Below are positions 28,615 through 37,972 of a DNA stretch of 64,000 nucleotides, in pieces. A program made the position numbers and the translations under genes. The stretch comes from Dendrophyllia cribrosa (taxonomy: Eukaryota > Cnidaria > Anthozoa > Scleractinia > Dendrophylliidae): the NCBI GenBank assembly GCA_024195265.1, contig JAJLRJ010000010.1, forward strand, positions 17,858,193 to 17,922,192, given 5' to 3'. Positions within the stretch are counted from its first letter, which is position 1, and each line of letters opens with the position of its first letter. The notes beneath the pieces were generated by a model. The model was not told where the DNA came from. It made no database searches and saw only the letters and a list, made by a program, of their open reading frames with translations.

Positions 28615-31600
28615 ATGGCGGCTCAACGTCTTGACTTCAACCCAAGGAACCAAGATTACTTTGGTGATTGGTTACATGGTTATAAGATGAACGTCCCTGA
28701 TGATTATCCAATCACCTTCACTCTTCATAACTAATCGGGCGGCTTTTCTCCAGAAAATTGCACGCGAAGTCACAGAGCTTGGCGGGGTGAAGGTCACTAT
28801 GTCATTCGATGTTCACTTTTCAATGGAAGGCGATGATGGGCGACGAGAAATTAATCACTTCTTTTGGAACACCAATCCACTGATTGTAACACATCTCTAT
28901 CAGCTTCGAGAGGAGGGCACCCTGGAAGGCATTGTCAATGGTTTTGAGGAAGAGATTGCCAGATGGCAGCAGTTGGGTTCTGGTTGGGTGATTGATAACA
29001 TCAAAACTGTTTACCTTGAGTTCGGGACATACCATCCTCTACGAGGCGGCACATTTATCCCAACACCATCAAAACTCAGATCAAAGCAGGCAATCATCAA
29101 TGTAAAAAACAGAGATAACCAGTGTCTCCGCTGGGCACTGCGATCTGCATTGTTCCCTGCAAATGCAAATGTTCACTCAGACAGGCCAGGCAGTTATCCC
29201 ACTGATGATGGTCTAGACTTAACTGGAGTCGATTTTCCAACGCCATTGAGTCAGATTTCCAAGGTTGAACGTCAAAACAACCTTCCAATCAACATTTATG
29301 GCTGGAAGAACAACAAGGTGGTTGTAATTAGAGTCAGTGAGCTAGAAAATCCCAATCTGCGAAGGATTAATCTGATGCTGCTCGCAAACACTCACACCTC
29401 ACATTATTGTTTCATCAAGAGCATGAGCAGACTTCTACACAGTGATTTCAACGCAAGGCGCCGCATGCATCACTGTGACAGGTGTCTCCAAGCCTTTTCC
29501 TCAGAACGGGTTCTCACCGATCATCTATTCTATTGCAGAGGAGTTAAAGGCAGACCGACACGAGCTGAAATGCCAAAAGAAGGCGAAAACTTCCTCCACT
29601 TCGAGAACTTCCAGAACCAGATGAAGAAGCCTTGGGTCATATATGCTGACTTCGAAAGCATTGTCGAAAAAGTCCACGGCTGTATACCAGATCCCCAACA
29701 GAGCAGCACCACTGAAACATCCGTACATAAACCCTGCGGGTTCTGCATGTTAGCTGTTCGCTCTGATGGAGAGACAAAGGGCCCTTATCTTTACAGAGGA
29801 GAGGACGCTGTGCCAGTCTTTCTTAACAGTCTTCAACAGTTGGAAGGAGTGATCAGAGACGAGTTGAAACACAAAGCACCACTCTCCATGACAAGAGCAG
29901 ACTGGGCAGAGTTCAACCATGCAACAGATTGCCACATCTGTGACAAGCCTCTCATCAAGGACAACTTCAGGGATGCCATTGCAGTCTATAACCTAAACAC
30001 CGGAGAATACGAAGGCTTCGTTCATCGGTTCACCAACAAATGCTACAAAGATTCATTCAAAGTCTTTCTCAGCAGCTATGATAGTGAACCGGAAGTGTAC
30101 CCATTCATCGGGCCATGGAATCAAAGGAAGGCACCTCCAAATGACCTACCAGAGCAAGTCGATTGTCTCTACTGTCATGAGCCCCTTATACAAGACTCTG
30201 TTCGAGACGCAGTCAAAGATCATTGCCACATCACAGGCAAATATCGGGGTGCGGCTCACAGTTCTTGCAACATCAACTATTTCCGAACCAACCCGAAAAC
30301 GGAAATAATCCCGGTAGTCTTTCACAACTTGAAGGGCTATGATGCACACCACATCATGAGTGGAATTGCAGATGTTAATTCCGATTTGAAATGCATCCCA
30401 AACAACATGGAGAAATACATCTCTTTCTCCCTCGGCAAGCTGAGGTTCATTGACAGCTTGCAGTTCATGCAGCAGTCAAGCCTCAGTGCCCTGGTTGAAG
30501 CAAACAAGCCAGAGTCCTTCACAATCACGGCAAGCCATGAGAAGAACCAAGCCAGACGCGGCCTTCTCCTGCAGAAAGGGACTTACCCATACGAATACAT
30601 GGACTCTTGGGCTCGATTCGATGAGGCCTCTCTCCCCCCGAAGGATTCCTTCTACAACGAGCTCAAGAAGGAAGGCATCTCAGACGAAGAATACGCCCAC
30701 GTGCAGAAAGTGTGGGAGGTATTTGGATGCAAGACTATGGGGGATTACCACGACCTCTACCTTGAGACAGATGTGCTTCTTCTGGCCGATGTTTTCGAGA
30801 ACTTCAGAAAAACATGCCTGCAACATTACAAGCTTGACCCGGCACATTATTATACAAGCCCTGGTCTCTCATGGGACGCTCTTCTCAGGTATACGAAAAT
30901 CAACCTGGAGCTTCTCACAGACGCCAACATGCACCTCTTTGTTGAAAGAGGCTTGCGAGGCGGCATATCCATGGAGAGCAGGCGGCACTGTAAGGCTAAC
31001 AACCCCTATCTTCGTGACCACAACCCCAACGAAGAGTCAAGTTACATCATGTATCTCGACGCGAATAATCTATATGGGTGGGCCATGAGTCAGCCTCTTC
31101 CAGTTGGCAACTTCGCATGGTGCCCTGTCTTTCCAACACAACACCAGATCAGGAGGTGGAGGCCAAACAGAAAGATTGGTTACATTCTCGAGGTTGATCT
31201 TGAGTACCCCGAGGAGCTGCATGACGAGCACAACGCTTATCCTCTTGCCCCAGAAAGGCAGCTCGTTCCAAAGGAATGGATGTCGCCATACCAAAGGGCC
31301 TTGACAGAGGGACAGCCAAAAGACAAGACGCAGAAGTTGCTCCTTACCCTGAACAACAAATCCCGGTACGTGCTGCATTACAGAAATCTCCAGCAGTACC
31401 TGGATCTTGGGATGAAGTTGACGAAAATCCGCAAAATGCTCAAGTTCGAGCAGAGGGCTTGGATGGAGCCATACATCTCCCTGAACACCGAGCTCAGGAA
31501 GAAGGCCACTTCCGACTTTGAGAAGAACTTCTTCAAGCTCATGAACAACTCAGTCTTCGGTAAGACAATGGAGAACCTCAGAAATCGAATCGACATGAAG

Positions 31601-32370
31601 CTTGTCCGGGCGCACCAGCGAGACAAGATGAGAAAGCTTATCGCAAGCCCACTGTTTTCCAGAGCAACGGCCTTTGGACCCAAACTGGCGGGGATCCAGA
31701 TGCACAGGGAGAAAATCAAATTCAACCGCCCAGTTTACACAGGCATGTGCATCCTTGATCTATCCAAAACACTGATGTATGACTTTTATTACAAACATCT
31801 CAAGCCATCTATGGCCAGTGTGTAGACCTACTCTACACAGACACAGACTCTCTGCTACTCGAGATCAAGACGGATGATGTATATAAAGACATGGAGAACC
31901 TTCTGGATGAACTCTACGACACAAGTGATTATCCCAAGGACCATCCACTCCACAGCCAGAAGAACAGGAAGATCATCGGCAAGATGAAGGACGAGTGCGA
32001 GGGTGTGCCCATCTCAGAGGTAATCTGCCTTCGCTCGAAGATGTACAGCATCTTGAAAGACGACAGCAGGTGTGTTAAGAAGAAGGACAAGGATAGCAAA
32101 GAAATCAAAGCTAAGCTGGACATTAAGAAAGCAAAGGGCACCACCAAGGTTGTCACAAAGAAAGAGATCACCCACCAGAATTACAAGGACGCCCTCTTCG
32201 ACCGGCGAACCTTCAAGCACGGGATGGACAGGCGCAGAAGCAAAGGCCACCAAATCTTCGGTGAGCATCTAAACAAGACAACGCTCTCTCCCTTTGACTC
32301 CAAGCGCTGGATCAAGGATGATGGCATCCACACGCTGGCATATGGTCACAAAGATATCGGCGGCAACTGA
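28615..32370 (+). pseudogene. Protein-primed family B DNA polymerase, two frameshifts (B)
   Basis: Starts at ATG 28615 after tgtatataac. Frame shifts near 28730 and again near 31810, the second one base before the region of motif C. Visible in order: an N-terminal domain with NVKNRDNQCLRWAL (a D..C..H, OTU-like pattern with a later HYCF), a finger CDRCLQAF...HLFYC, exonuclease motifs YADFES and FHNLKGYDAHH, ETDVLLLADVF, palm motif A LDANNLYGWAM, motif B MNNSVFGKTM, and motif C YTDTDS in the second frame. In the family it replicates the element from a terminal protein. The overlap with the convergent integrase is 25 bp. Confidence 0.93.
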
Positions 32371-33335
32371 GTGCCCGGCGGCACAACCATCAGCTCCTCA
32401 CGAACGAAGCCTCGCTTAGGTCCATCGTAAAGGTAATAAACGACAGGCTCATTCGGCTTGGTGACAATCCTTTGTATTTGGTAGACCTTCAAAGACCATA
32501 TCGGATCGGTCGCACGCCTACCACCCCCTTCTAGCTCACCAGGCTGATACAAATATCTCACACTCACCCGGGGTGGGAGCTTCTTCTCATTCACCCCAAC
32601 AGGCCTAGCATATGGAGTCTCAGGCTTGGAAGAAACGGCTTTCTCTTTGATCGCGTCCTTTGGCTTCTTGCCAGTGAGTCTTGTCACTTCATTGTTCAAG
32701 GCCGAGAGAACTTCTGGCAGTCTTTTGACCCATGCAGTCGAACGGCTAGAGGGCATATTCATTTCAACGGCATACTGATAACCAAACAGTCTTTCAGCCA
32801 GGGTGCGATTGAATCTCTCCACAATTGCTTGGTCTCTGTGGATGTCAACCCGCCCGCGACGAATGGCCGTTTTGTTGTTTTCCATTGTCTTAGTCACAGC
32901 ACCCATAAACTCTTTCCCAGGGTCAACTTGCAAGAGTTGAGGCCATTTCAAAGGCCCACGTCTGTAAATCTTCTGAAATGCCCTTGAGACTTCTTCAGAC
33001 TCTTTCGAAGTCAATGGCTCTGCTGCTTTGTATCGGCTAGCCACATCCACAAGGGTTAATGCGTATTTGTAAATCTTTCTCCCGTGTGGAAGTTTGTCGT
33101 GGGGCAGGAAGAGAAGATCTGCTTGATGCACTGCATTGGGTGATGAGACATCAAACTTGGGTCGAGGTATAGCGCGTGGCGCTGGGAGGTAAACTTGCCA
33201 AAGGGCTTGTTTGACCAGCCATTTCTTTGCGGCATCATCAGAGACCTTGACCGCTGCAGCTAGCTTTTTGACAGCGGCAAGCCCTTTCCAATACCCTTTC
33301 GGGCTGTAATAGATCTTAGAGAGTTTCGCCTCCAT
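32346..33335 (-). CDS. Polinton rve integrase (B), intact
   Basis: 329 residues, no breaks. N-terminal helical domain (KKLAAAVKVSDDAAKKW), catalytic core with Asp (HQADLLF), Asp (VDPGKEFMG) and Glu (IVERFNRT), then a beta-rich C-terminal domain (PPRVSVRYLYQPGE ... VREELMVVPPG). Performs strand transfer of the element ends. Upstream box gtatatatgttt near 33349. The only intact integrase of the three in this window, so B is the best candidate for the most recently active copy, though its polymerase is broken. Confidence 0.93.
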   Translation of the reverse strand: MEAKLSKIYYSPKGYWKGLAAVKKLAAAVKVSDDAAKKWLVKQALWQVYLPAPRAIPRPKFDVSSPNAVHQADLLFLPHDKLPHGRKIYKYALTLVDVASRYKAAEPLTSKESEEVSRAFQKIYRRGPLKWPQLLQVDPGKEFMGAVTKTMENNKTAIRRGRVDIHRDQAIVERFNRTLAERLFGYQYAVEMNMPSSRSTAWVKRLPEVLSALNNEVTRLTGKKPKDAIKEKAVSSKPETPYARPVGVNEKKLPPRVSVRYLYQPGELEGGGRRATDPIWSLKVYQIQRIVTKPNEPVVYYLYDGPKRGFVREELMVVPPGTQLPPISL

Positions 33336-33362
33336 AGGGGTGCGCGTGGTATATATGTTTGT

Positions 33363-33800
33363 TTAAAGAAAGCGATAAGCAGCATACCCACCAGCAAGCA
33401 GGGTGCCTCCAATGAACACAAGTTCACCATTCTGCTGTTGTGGGCTGGGCTTGTAGAAGTCAGAGAAGACAGGCTCTTTGTTGTCTTTGATTTGTTTATC
33501 TGGTTGCGTTTGGTGCATCTGGTTATACAAGACTAGGGCTTGGTCGGTGGTTTGGAAGTTTTTGCTAGCTTGGTGTTCCTTCCGATCATTGGCTGCAATC
33601 CAGTCGAGGAGCTTGGTGCGGTCCTTCTGGTATTTGGCGTAAGCCGCTTGGTATTGTTCAAGGGCGTGGTCGTGACGGATTTTCTCATCCATTGCTGTCT
33701 TTCCGTTATCGCCAGACAGATATTTCGCGAGATAATTGCCACCCGTGAAAGCGGCCGCATTGAGAACAGCGCCAAGAGCCATTATTGCAATCGAGGCCAT
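33363..33800 (-). CDS. Membrane / helical protein with N-terminal hydrophobic helix (B)
   Basis: 145 residues, homologous to A 26678-27115 along its whole length. Hydrophobic N-terminus (IAIMALGAVLNAAAF), a charged helical middle and a hydrophobic C-terminus (FIGGTLLAGGYAAYRFL). Intact. Located between the integrase and the two-helix protein, with the box gtatacatatgg just upstream of its ATG. Function unknown. Confidence 0.65.
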   Translation of the reverse strand: MASIAIMALGAVLNAAAFTGGNYLAKYLSGDNGKTAMDEKIRHDHALEQYQAAYAKYQKDRTKLLDWIAANDRKEHQASKNFQTTDQALVLYNQMHQTQPDKQIKDNKEPVFSDFYKPSPQQQNGELVFIGGTLLAGGYAAYRFL

Positions 33801-33817
33801 TGTGTATACATATGGTT

Positions 33818-34039
33818 TTACAAGTTGTCTGGGAGGATTTTCTGGTCCTCGAGATATTTCTTCAGTGCGATGGTGCCAGCCATGACGGCTGTGAACTTGA
33901 CGTAATTCATTAAGCTTGCACTGGGGTCAGCAGTTAAGTTGTCTTTGATTGTCTTTTTACCAATCCAACCAATACCAGCGACAAGGTCAGTGATTGTTGC
34001 GGCGTCGAGGATAGACTTCACAAGCTTGTTGTCAGACAT
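33818..34039 (-). CDS. Two-helix small membrane protein (B)
   Basis: 73 residues, homologous to A 26430-26651 and C 62015-62236; differs from A mainly by conservative changes such as DAATITDLVAGIG. Two hydrophobic stretches around a KKTIK linker. Intact. Role unknown; strict length conservation across the three elements suggests constraint. Confidence 0.65.
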   Translation of the reverse strand: MSDNKLVKSILDAATITDLVAGIGWIGKKTIKDNLTADPSASLMNYVKFTAVMAGTIALKKYLEDQKILPDNL

Positions 34040-34069
34040 GGTTTGTGTCCAGTATACATATGTTTTTTT

Positions 34070-34300
34070 ATTTTTCTGACTCAGAATCGTCCTCTGCCTC
34101 GACCTCGGGTTCGGACTCGGGGCTCCTCGACTCGAACTCGGGGCTCCTCGACTCAGGGCATCTCGACTCGGACTCGGGGCTCCTCGACTCGAACTCGGGG
34201 CTCCTCGACTCGAATGACTCGGGCTCGGACTCGGACTCGGGGCTCCTCGACTTCGTCCTCTGACTCAGACTCAGACTCGGGCTCGGGCCTGGGCTCGGAT
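34070..34300. repeat. Minisatellite of ctcgactcgaactcgggg units (B)
   Basis: About nine imperfect 18-24 bp units (cgactcggactcggggctcct and variants). On the bottom strand, part of it encodes the EEPRVRV repeats of the 34153-34422 gene and part lies beyond that gene's stop. A's counterpart (about 26260-26400) has fewer and different units, so the array has expanded independently. Confidence 0.8.
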
Positions 34301-34422
34301 CTGTTGTGCCTATTCAAGGCTAAACCGCAAACTGTGTCAAAGGCGGCCGAAGAAAGTCCAAACCAAAGAAGAACCACACCTCTGATTGCAGCAGAATTCA
34401 TCAAAGCTTGGAAAGGATTCAT
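34153..34422 (-). CDS. Small membrane protein with charged repeat tail (B)
   Basis: 89 residues. Hydrophobic N-terminal part (SAAIRGVVLLWFGLSSAAF), then an acidic run (PEPESESESEDEVEE) and alternating EEPRVRV units. Counterpart of A 26138-26401 by position and layout, but the N-terminal sequence is only distantly similar. The stop may have arisen inside the minisatellite, shortening a longer tail. Confidence 0.5.
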   Translation of the reverse strand: MNPFQALMNSAAIRGVVLLWFGLSSAAFDTVCGLALNRHNRSEPRPEPESESESEDEVEEPRVRVRARVIRVEEPRVRVEEPRVRVEMP

Positions 34423-34444
34423 GGCGCAGTATATATATGTTTTT

Positions 34445-34912
34445 TTATTCCATTTTTTTAATTCCTTGTCTTACCGGAATTCGAGATGGGGGTGTTGCTG
34501 GTTGTGTTGCTGGTGGTGTTGCAGCGGGTGTTGCTGGTGTGTTTGATTTACGCCCAAGCCTTTGCATTATGGCTTCGCGCTGGTAATAAACACCAGCAAC
34601 AGAGACAATCAACCCACCAACCCCCAGAATATAAACGATTGAGTTGCTGTTGCTGTCACTTGTTGTGTCACTTGTTGCACCACTTGTTGCAGAATTGTTT
34701 TCACTTGTTGAGGGTGCAGGCTTTTGTGTTTCGGCCTTTTTCTTTGCTTCCCGGACCAGGCGGTTGCGTTCTGCTAGCCTTTTACCAGAAGCAACGCGGC
34801 CGGGGTTCTTTTCTGTTGCAGGCTTTGTTTTCGGGGCCTCAGAGGTAACACGGTCAGGTGTTGGAGTTGGAGTTGGAGTTTCTTCAGGGATCGTCTCGAG
34901 TGGTGCGGCCAT
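34445..34912 (-). CDS. Single-span membrane protein with Thr/Pro and basic regions (B)
   Basis: 155 residues, homologous to A 25641-26111. Thr-Pro repeat shorter than in A, basic helical part KRLAERNRLVREAKKKAE, Ser/Thr-rich linker, one hydrophobic helix (VYILGVGGLIVSVAGVYY) and a Pro/Thr-repeat tail before RIPVRQGIKKME. Intact. Probably membrane-bound in the virion or host cell; function unknown. Confidence 0.65.
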   Translation of the reverse strand: MAAPLETIPEETPTPTPTPDRVTSEAPKTKPATEKNPGRVASGKRLAERNRLVREAKKKAETQKPAPSTSENNSATSGATSDTTSDSNSNSIVYILGVGGLIVSVAGVYYQREAIMQRLGRKSNTPATPAATPPATQPATPPSRIPVRQGIKKME

Positions 34913-34993
34913 CCTGTATATATGTGAGTTTTATTTTTTACAAGATGTGACACGTGTGCTGCCAGGTTGCTGCCAGGTTGCTGCCAGGTTTCT

Positions 34994-35556
34994 TCAAGGT
35001 TTCTGCGAGGTCGACACAGGTCCCAGCCCAACTTCATCAAGACCCTCAAGTGGATAGCCTTCACTATCTCTGGTTGGCTGGGGTTCCAATTCTATCAAGT
35101 CAGTCTTGTGATCAGGCTCTCGTTCAAACTTGATGTGTTTTGTTGTGATGAGAGCAGCATTGGCAAGCGCCAGCCATCGTCCGCATCGCACGGCAATAGC
35201 CCCAGCAAGATTTGACAGCTCCTGGTTGATGATGTAGTCGTTCTTGAGTTCTTTCTGCAACTCCACCACATCCTCAACCGGGGCCACCATTCCAACGCCT
35301 TTGGATATGAGCATGATGGCTGAATCAACTAGGGATTCGGTTGTCTTGTTGCCGATGTATGCCTCGTACCTTTTGCAGTACTTGTCAACGTCCTTGTCTG
35401 ACAACCGCTTAACATGATCGTGTGTGAGCTGCACGCCGATGGCTTCTTTGGCCTTGCCAGTTGAAACAAGGATTGCCAGCTTCTCACGTTTGGCAGGGTG
35501 GCCTCCAGCATCTGCATTACTTCGAAAACGGCCTGGTCTTCAGCTGCTTCAGCCAT
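34994..35556 (-). pseudogene. Helical Polinton protein, frameshifted (B)
   Basis: Starts at ATG 35556 (MAEAAEDQAVFEVMQ). Relative to A and C, a block coding about 15 residues (around the TPPTGIVGDNG stretch) is missing and the frame changes near 35500. From about 35434 the normal frame runs to 34994 (QLTHDHVKRLSDKDV ... ELSNLAGAIAVRCG ... FEREPD). A longer C-terminus includes a DLIELE insertion absent from A. Broken differently from A and C. Confidence 0.7.
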
Positions 35557-35577
35557 CAGGGGTATACATATGTGTTT

Positions 35578-35817
35578 TTATTTTTCAATAATTCTCTTGA
35601 TGTCGGGCAAAATGGTTTCAAGCTCTCGTACCACCCCCGCCATGGTGTCTGGCATAGAATTCAACCGCAAGGGATATCTGGCCAGAAGCATGAGGCGCAG
35701 ATCTTCCTCACCAGCGGCTTTGATAATTTTGTTTTGCGTATCAAGTGTGTGTTTGTGCAATTCATCCAAAAGCTGTGAAAGCACACACAGTTTGTGTAGG
35801 CTGGTTGGCGCATTCAT
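35578..35817 (-). CDS. Small helical protein (B)
   Basis: 79 residues from ATG 35817, which follows a tatatata box at about 35821-35828. Homologous to A 24696-24941, all helical, intact. Its position between the ATPase and the frameshifted helical gene is the same as in A and C. Confidence 0.6.
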   Translation of the reverse strand: MNAPTSLHKLCVLSQLLDELHKHTLDTQNKIIKAAGEEDLRLMLLARYPLRLNSMPDTMAGVVRELETILPDIKRIIEK

Positions 35818-35874
35818 GGTATATATATGTGTGTATTTGTGCAATGCATTATTTACGCGGCTGTGTGCCCGTGT

Positions 35875-36474
35875 TTAAACCTTGTACTCAATTCCATACG
35901 GGTGCCTCAGAGGGAAAACCAGGTGGGAGAACTTGCGGGATTTGAGCCTTGCGATAAACTCTTTGTACTCCTCGTGGGAGAGCTCGCCGGCATAATCTTC
36001 GAATATGGCCTTGGTGGTCTTGCTGGAGGGCGTGTAAAAGAGCACGATCGCTGCAATGTTGTCACGATATGGCTTGGCAATGCTTGTGATCTGCTGGGTC
36101 AAGACCCACACGGATATGCCGTCATGCCTTGCGCTGAACCCAAGATTGACCAGTTGACCCGTTCGACCTTTGACATCTTTGGAGGCGGCGCAGTCATCGA
36201 GAATGAATAAAGTGTTGGTGCATGTGAAAAAGAAGCTCGCCAACTTTAACCAGTCTTCGATTTCATGCTGTTGGCATACGATGACGAAGATGTGTGTATC
36301 GCGGTCCACGAAGTCATCGTATGTCTTGTTCTTAACAAATGTGGGGCAGAATAAAACGATGTAATCAAAACAACCCCTAAAGGGGCCTCGCAGTTGTGAG
36401 AGAAGATACTGTGTCTTGCCAGAGTTAGTGGGGCCCACGATTAGTGCATTGAATGGCAGCTTTCTTGGGTACAT
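35875..36474 (-). CDS. A32-type genome packaging ATPase (B)
   Basis: 199 residues from ATG 36474. Walker A GPTNSGKT, Walker B FILDDCA preceded by the segment TCTNTL that is deleted in A, then WVLTQQITSIAKP and the C-terminal HLVFPLRHPYG. Intact, so probably the ancestral form. Motor for DNA packaging. Lies next to the capsid gene and overlaps the small ORF 36425-36619 in another frame. Confidence 0.88.
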   Translation of the reverse strand: MYPRKLPFNALIVGPTNSGKTQYLLSQLRGPFRGCFDYIVLFCPTFVKNKTYDDFVDRDTHIFVIVCQQHEIEDWLKLASFFFTCTNTLFILDDCAASKDVKGRTGQLVNLGFSARHDGISVWVLTQQITSIAKPYRDNIAAIVLFYTPSSKTTKAIFEDYAGELSHEEYKEFIARLKSRKFSHLVFPLRHPYGIEYKV

Positions 36475-36619
36475 ACCCAACACCTATATTAGTTGGTTTG
36501 CAAACTGGCGGGGAGGGGGCCTTTGCCAGAAGTCTTTGTATTTCATTGTGTGACAGATATCCGGTGGATGGCAGGGGAGCCGGCTTAGCATAGAAGTTGA
36601 TCTTGTTTCTTGTGGCCAT
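36425..36619 (-). CDS. Small ORF overlapping the ATPase start (B)
   Basis: 64 residues (MATRNKINFYAKPAP...), homologous to A 23946-24152. The overlap with the ATPase is about 50 bases in +1 register in both elements, although the surrounding nucleotide sequence has diverged. Preceded by gtatatatatgcg. Whether it is a separate protein or the ATPase N-terminus reached by +1 frameshifting is open. Confidence 0.55.
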   Translation of the reverse strand: MATRNKINFYAKPAPLPSTGYLSHNEIQRLLAKAPSPPVCKPTNIGVGYVPKKAAIQCTNRGPH

Positions 36620-36676
36620 GGGGCTGGTGGGTATATATATGCGTGTGTTGTTCGTGTGCGTGTTTTGTGTGTTTAC

Positions 36677-37927
36677 TTAGTACTGAACCGATTCCAGCTG
36701 CCTGTCCATAACGTTCATCTGTGAGTCTGAGAGGGTGAAGATGTGGCAGAGTGCGTTTCCTGAGCCTGTGCCGTTTCGTTCGATCTCGAGTTGCACGCCA
36801 TCCTGTGTGTTGACGAGCCGTTGGCCGTTGCCGTGAAGGGCTGTGTCGCCCATGGCCCGCAGGTCAATCCAGAGACCAAACTTGTTGCCTGTGAGATATT
36901 TGGTCAAGTTCATGTTAGGCCTGCCGTCCGTGTGTGGGGTAAAATGCCGGGTTATCTCTCTCCACATGTCTGTACCACTGATGCCCTCGTTGTAAAGCCT
37001 GTTTGGAACACCGTTGACTGTGACCTTCACTTTGGTGATGTCGGGATTGAAATAGTTCTCAGAGTCCCTGGCACTAGCCGTGTAGGGGTTGATGAACAGT
37101 AAGAGGATGCCCTTGAGAGACCGGCGCCGTGGGTTAACCCTAAGATTCAGCCGAGTGTCACCACTTTTTGAGAAGGGATGCACCCGATCTCGCATTACCA
37201 GGTCATAGGCGAACTCCTTGCCACTGGTGTAAGTGCTTGTTGCTGCGTCGGCCAGAGTCTTACTTCTGATCGTCTCATACTCCAGTTGGATGTTTTCTAA
37301 CTTGTACACGAGCTTGGTTGTGTCTGAACCTCTGACAACTTGGTTTGCGGGGGCAAGGGTCAGTTCGAAGACCAGATCGTTATACAGTGCTTGAGGATAT
37401 ATAACACCGTGGTCAGTTAAGATATGGTGATCCAGCTTGATGCGATACTTATTCTTGTATATTGTCTCTAACTTATTCTCCGCATCAACGCTGGAGGTCT
37501 TCTTATCGCCAGCACCAGAGCGGATCTTGCACAAATCCACACTCTGGATGCCCTCCATAAGCATATTTTCCCGCTCATCGGTTGATCGGAAGAGGTCTTC
37601 GAAGATCTTGTAGATGTCGTACCCAACCGTGTCCTGGACAGTGGTGGCTGCAAACTTTACAACGAAGCTGTCCACCAGGGCCCGAGAAACATTTTGTACG
37701 AGAAAGTTGTTTGCATGGCCGCCGGCTAGGGAGAGGTTAAACACCAGTGCAAGTGAGCCGGACACAATAACATCGTGCTCGCCTAGCTTGGGCACCGAGA
37801 CGTACAGTGTCTCGCCGGGGTTGGCCTCAGATGGGTTGAATGTGATGCGCTTGACGGTTCGCTCTGCTTTCATGGCGCCCAGTGTCTTTTCACTGTGAGA
37901 TGGAAGTAAATTCGGTTGCACAGCCAT
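36677..37927 (-). CDS. Probable double jelly-roll major capsid protein (B)
   Basis: 416 residues from ATG 37927, same length as A with no gaps. Beta-rich (LYVSVPKLGEHDVIVSG, VKVTVNGVPNRLY, LWIDLRAMGDTALHG). An upstream open stretch to 38209 belongs to another gene on the other strand and is not part of it. Identical length, with scattered conservative changes, implies selection on the protein after A and B diverged. Confidence 0.65.
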   Translation of the reverse strand: MAVQPNLLPSHSEKTLGAMKAERTVKRITFNPSEANPGETLYVSVPKLGEHDVIVSGSLALVFNLSLAGGHANNFLVQNVSRALVDSFVVKFAATTVQDTVGYDIYKIFEDLFRSTDERENMLMEGIQSVDLCKIRSGAGDKKTSSVDAENKLETIYKNKYRIKLDHHILTDHGVIYPQALYNDLVFELTLAPANQVVRGSDTTKLVYKLENIQLEYETIRSKTLADAATSTYTSGKEFAYDLVMRDRVHPFSKSGDTRLNLRVNPRRRSLKGILLLFINPYTASARDSENYFNPDITKVKVTVNGVPNRLYNEGISGTDMWREITRHFTPHTDGRPNMNLTKYLTGNKFGLWIDLRAMGDTALHGNGQRLVNTQDGVQLEIERNGTGSGNALCHIFTLSDSQMNVMDRQLESVQY

Positions 37928-37972
37928 GGTATATATTTGTGTTTTTTTAAAATTTATATTTATATACCCACG

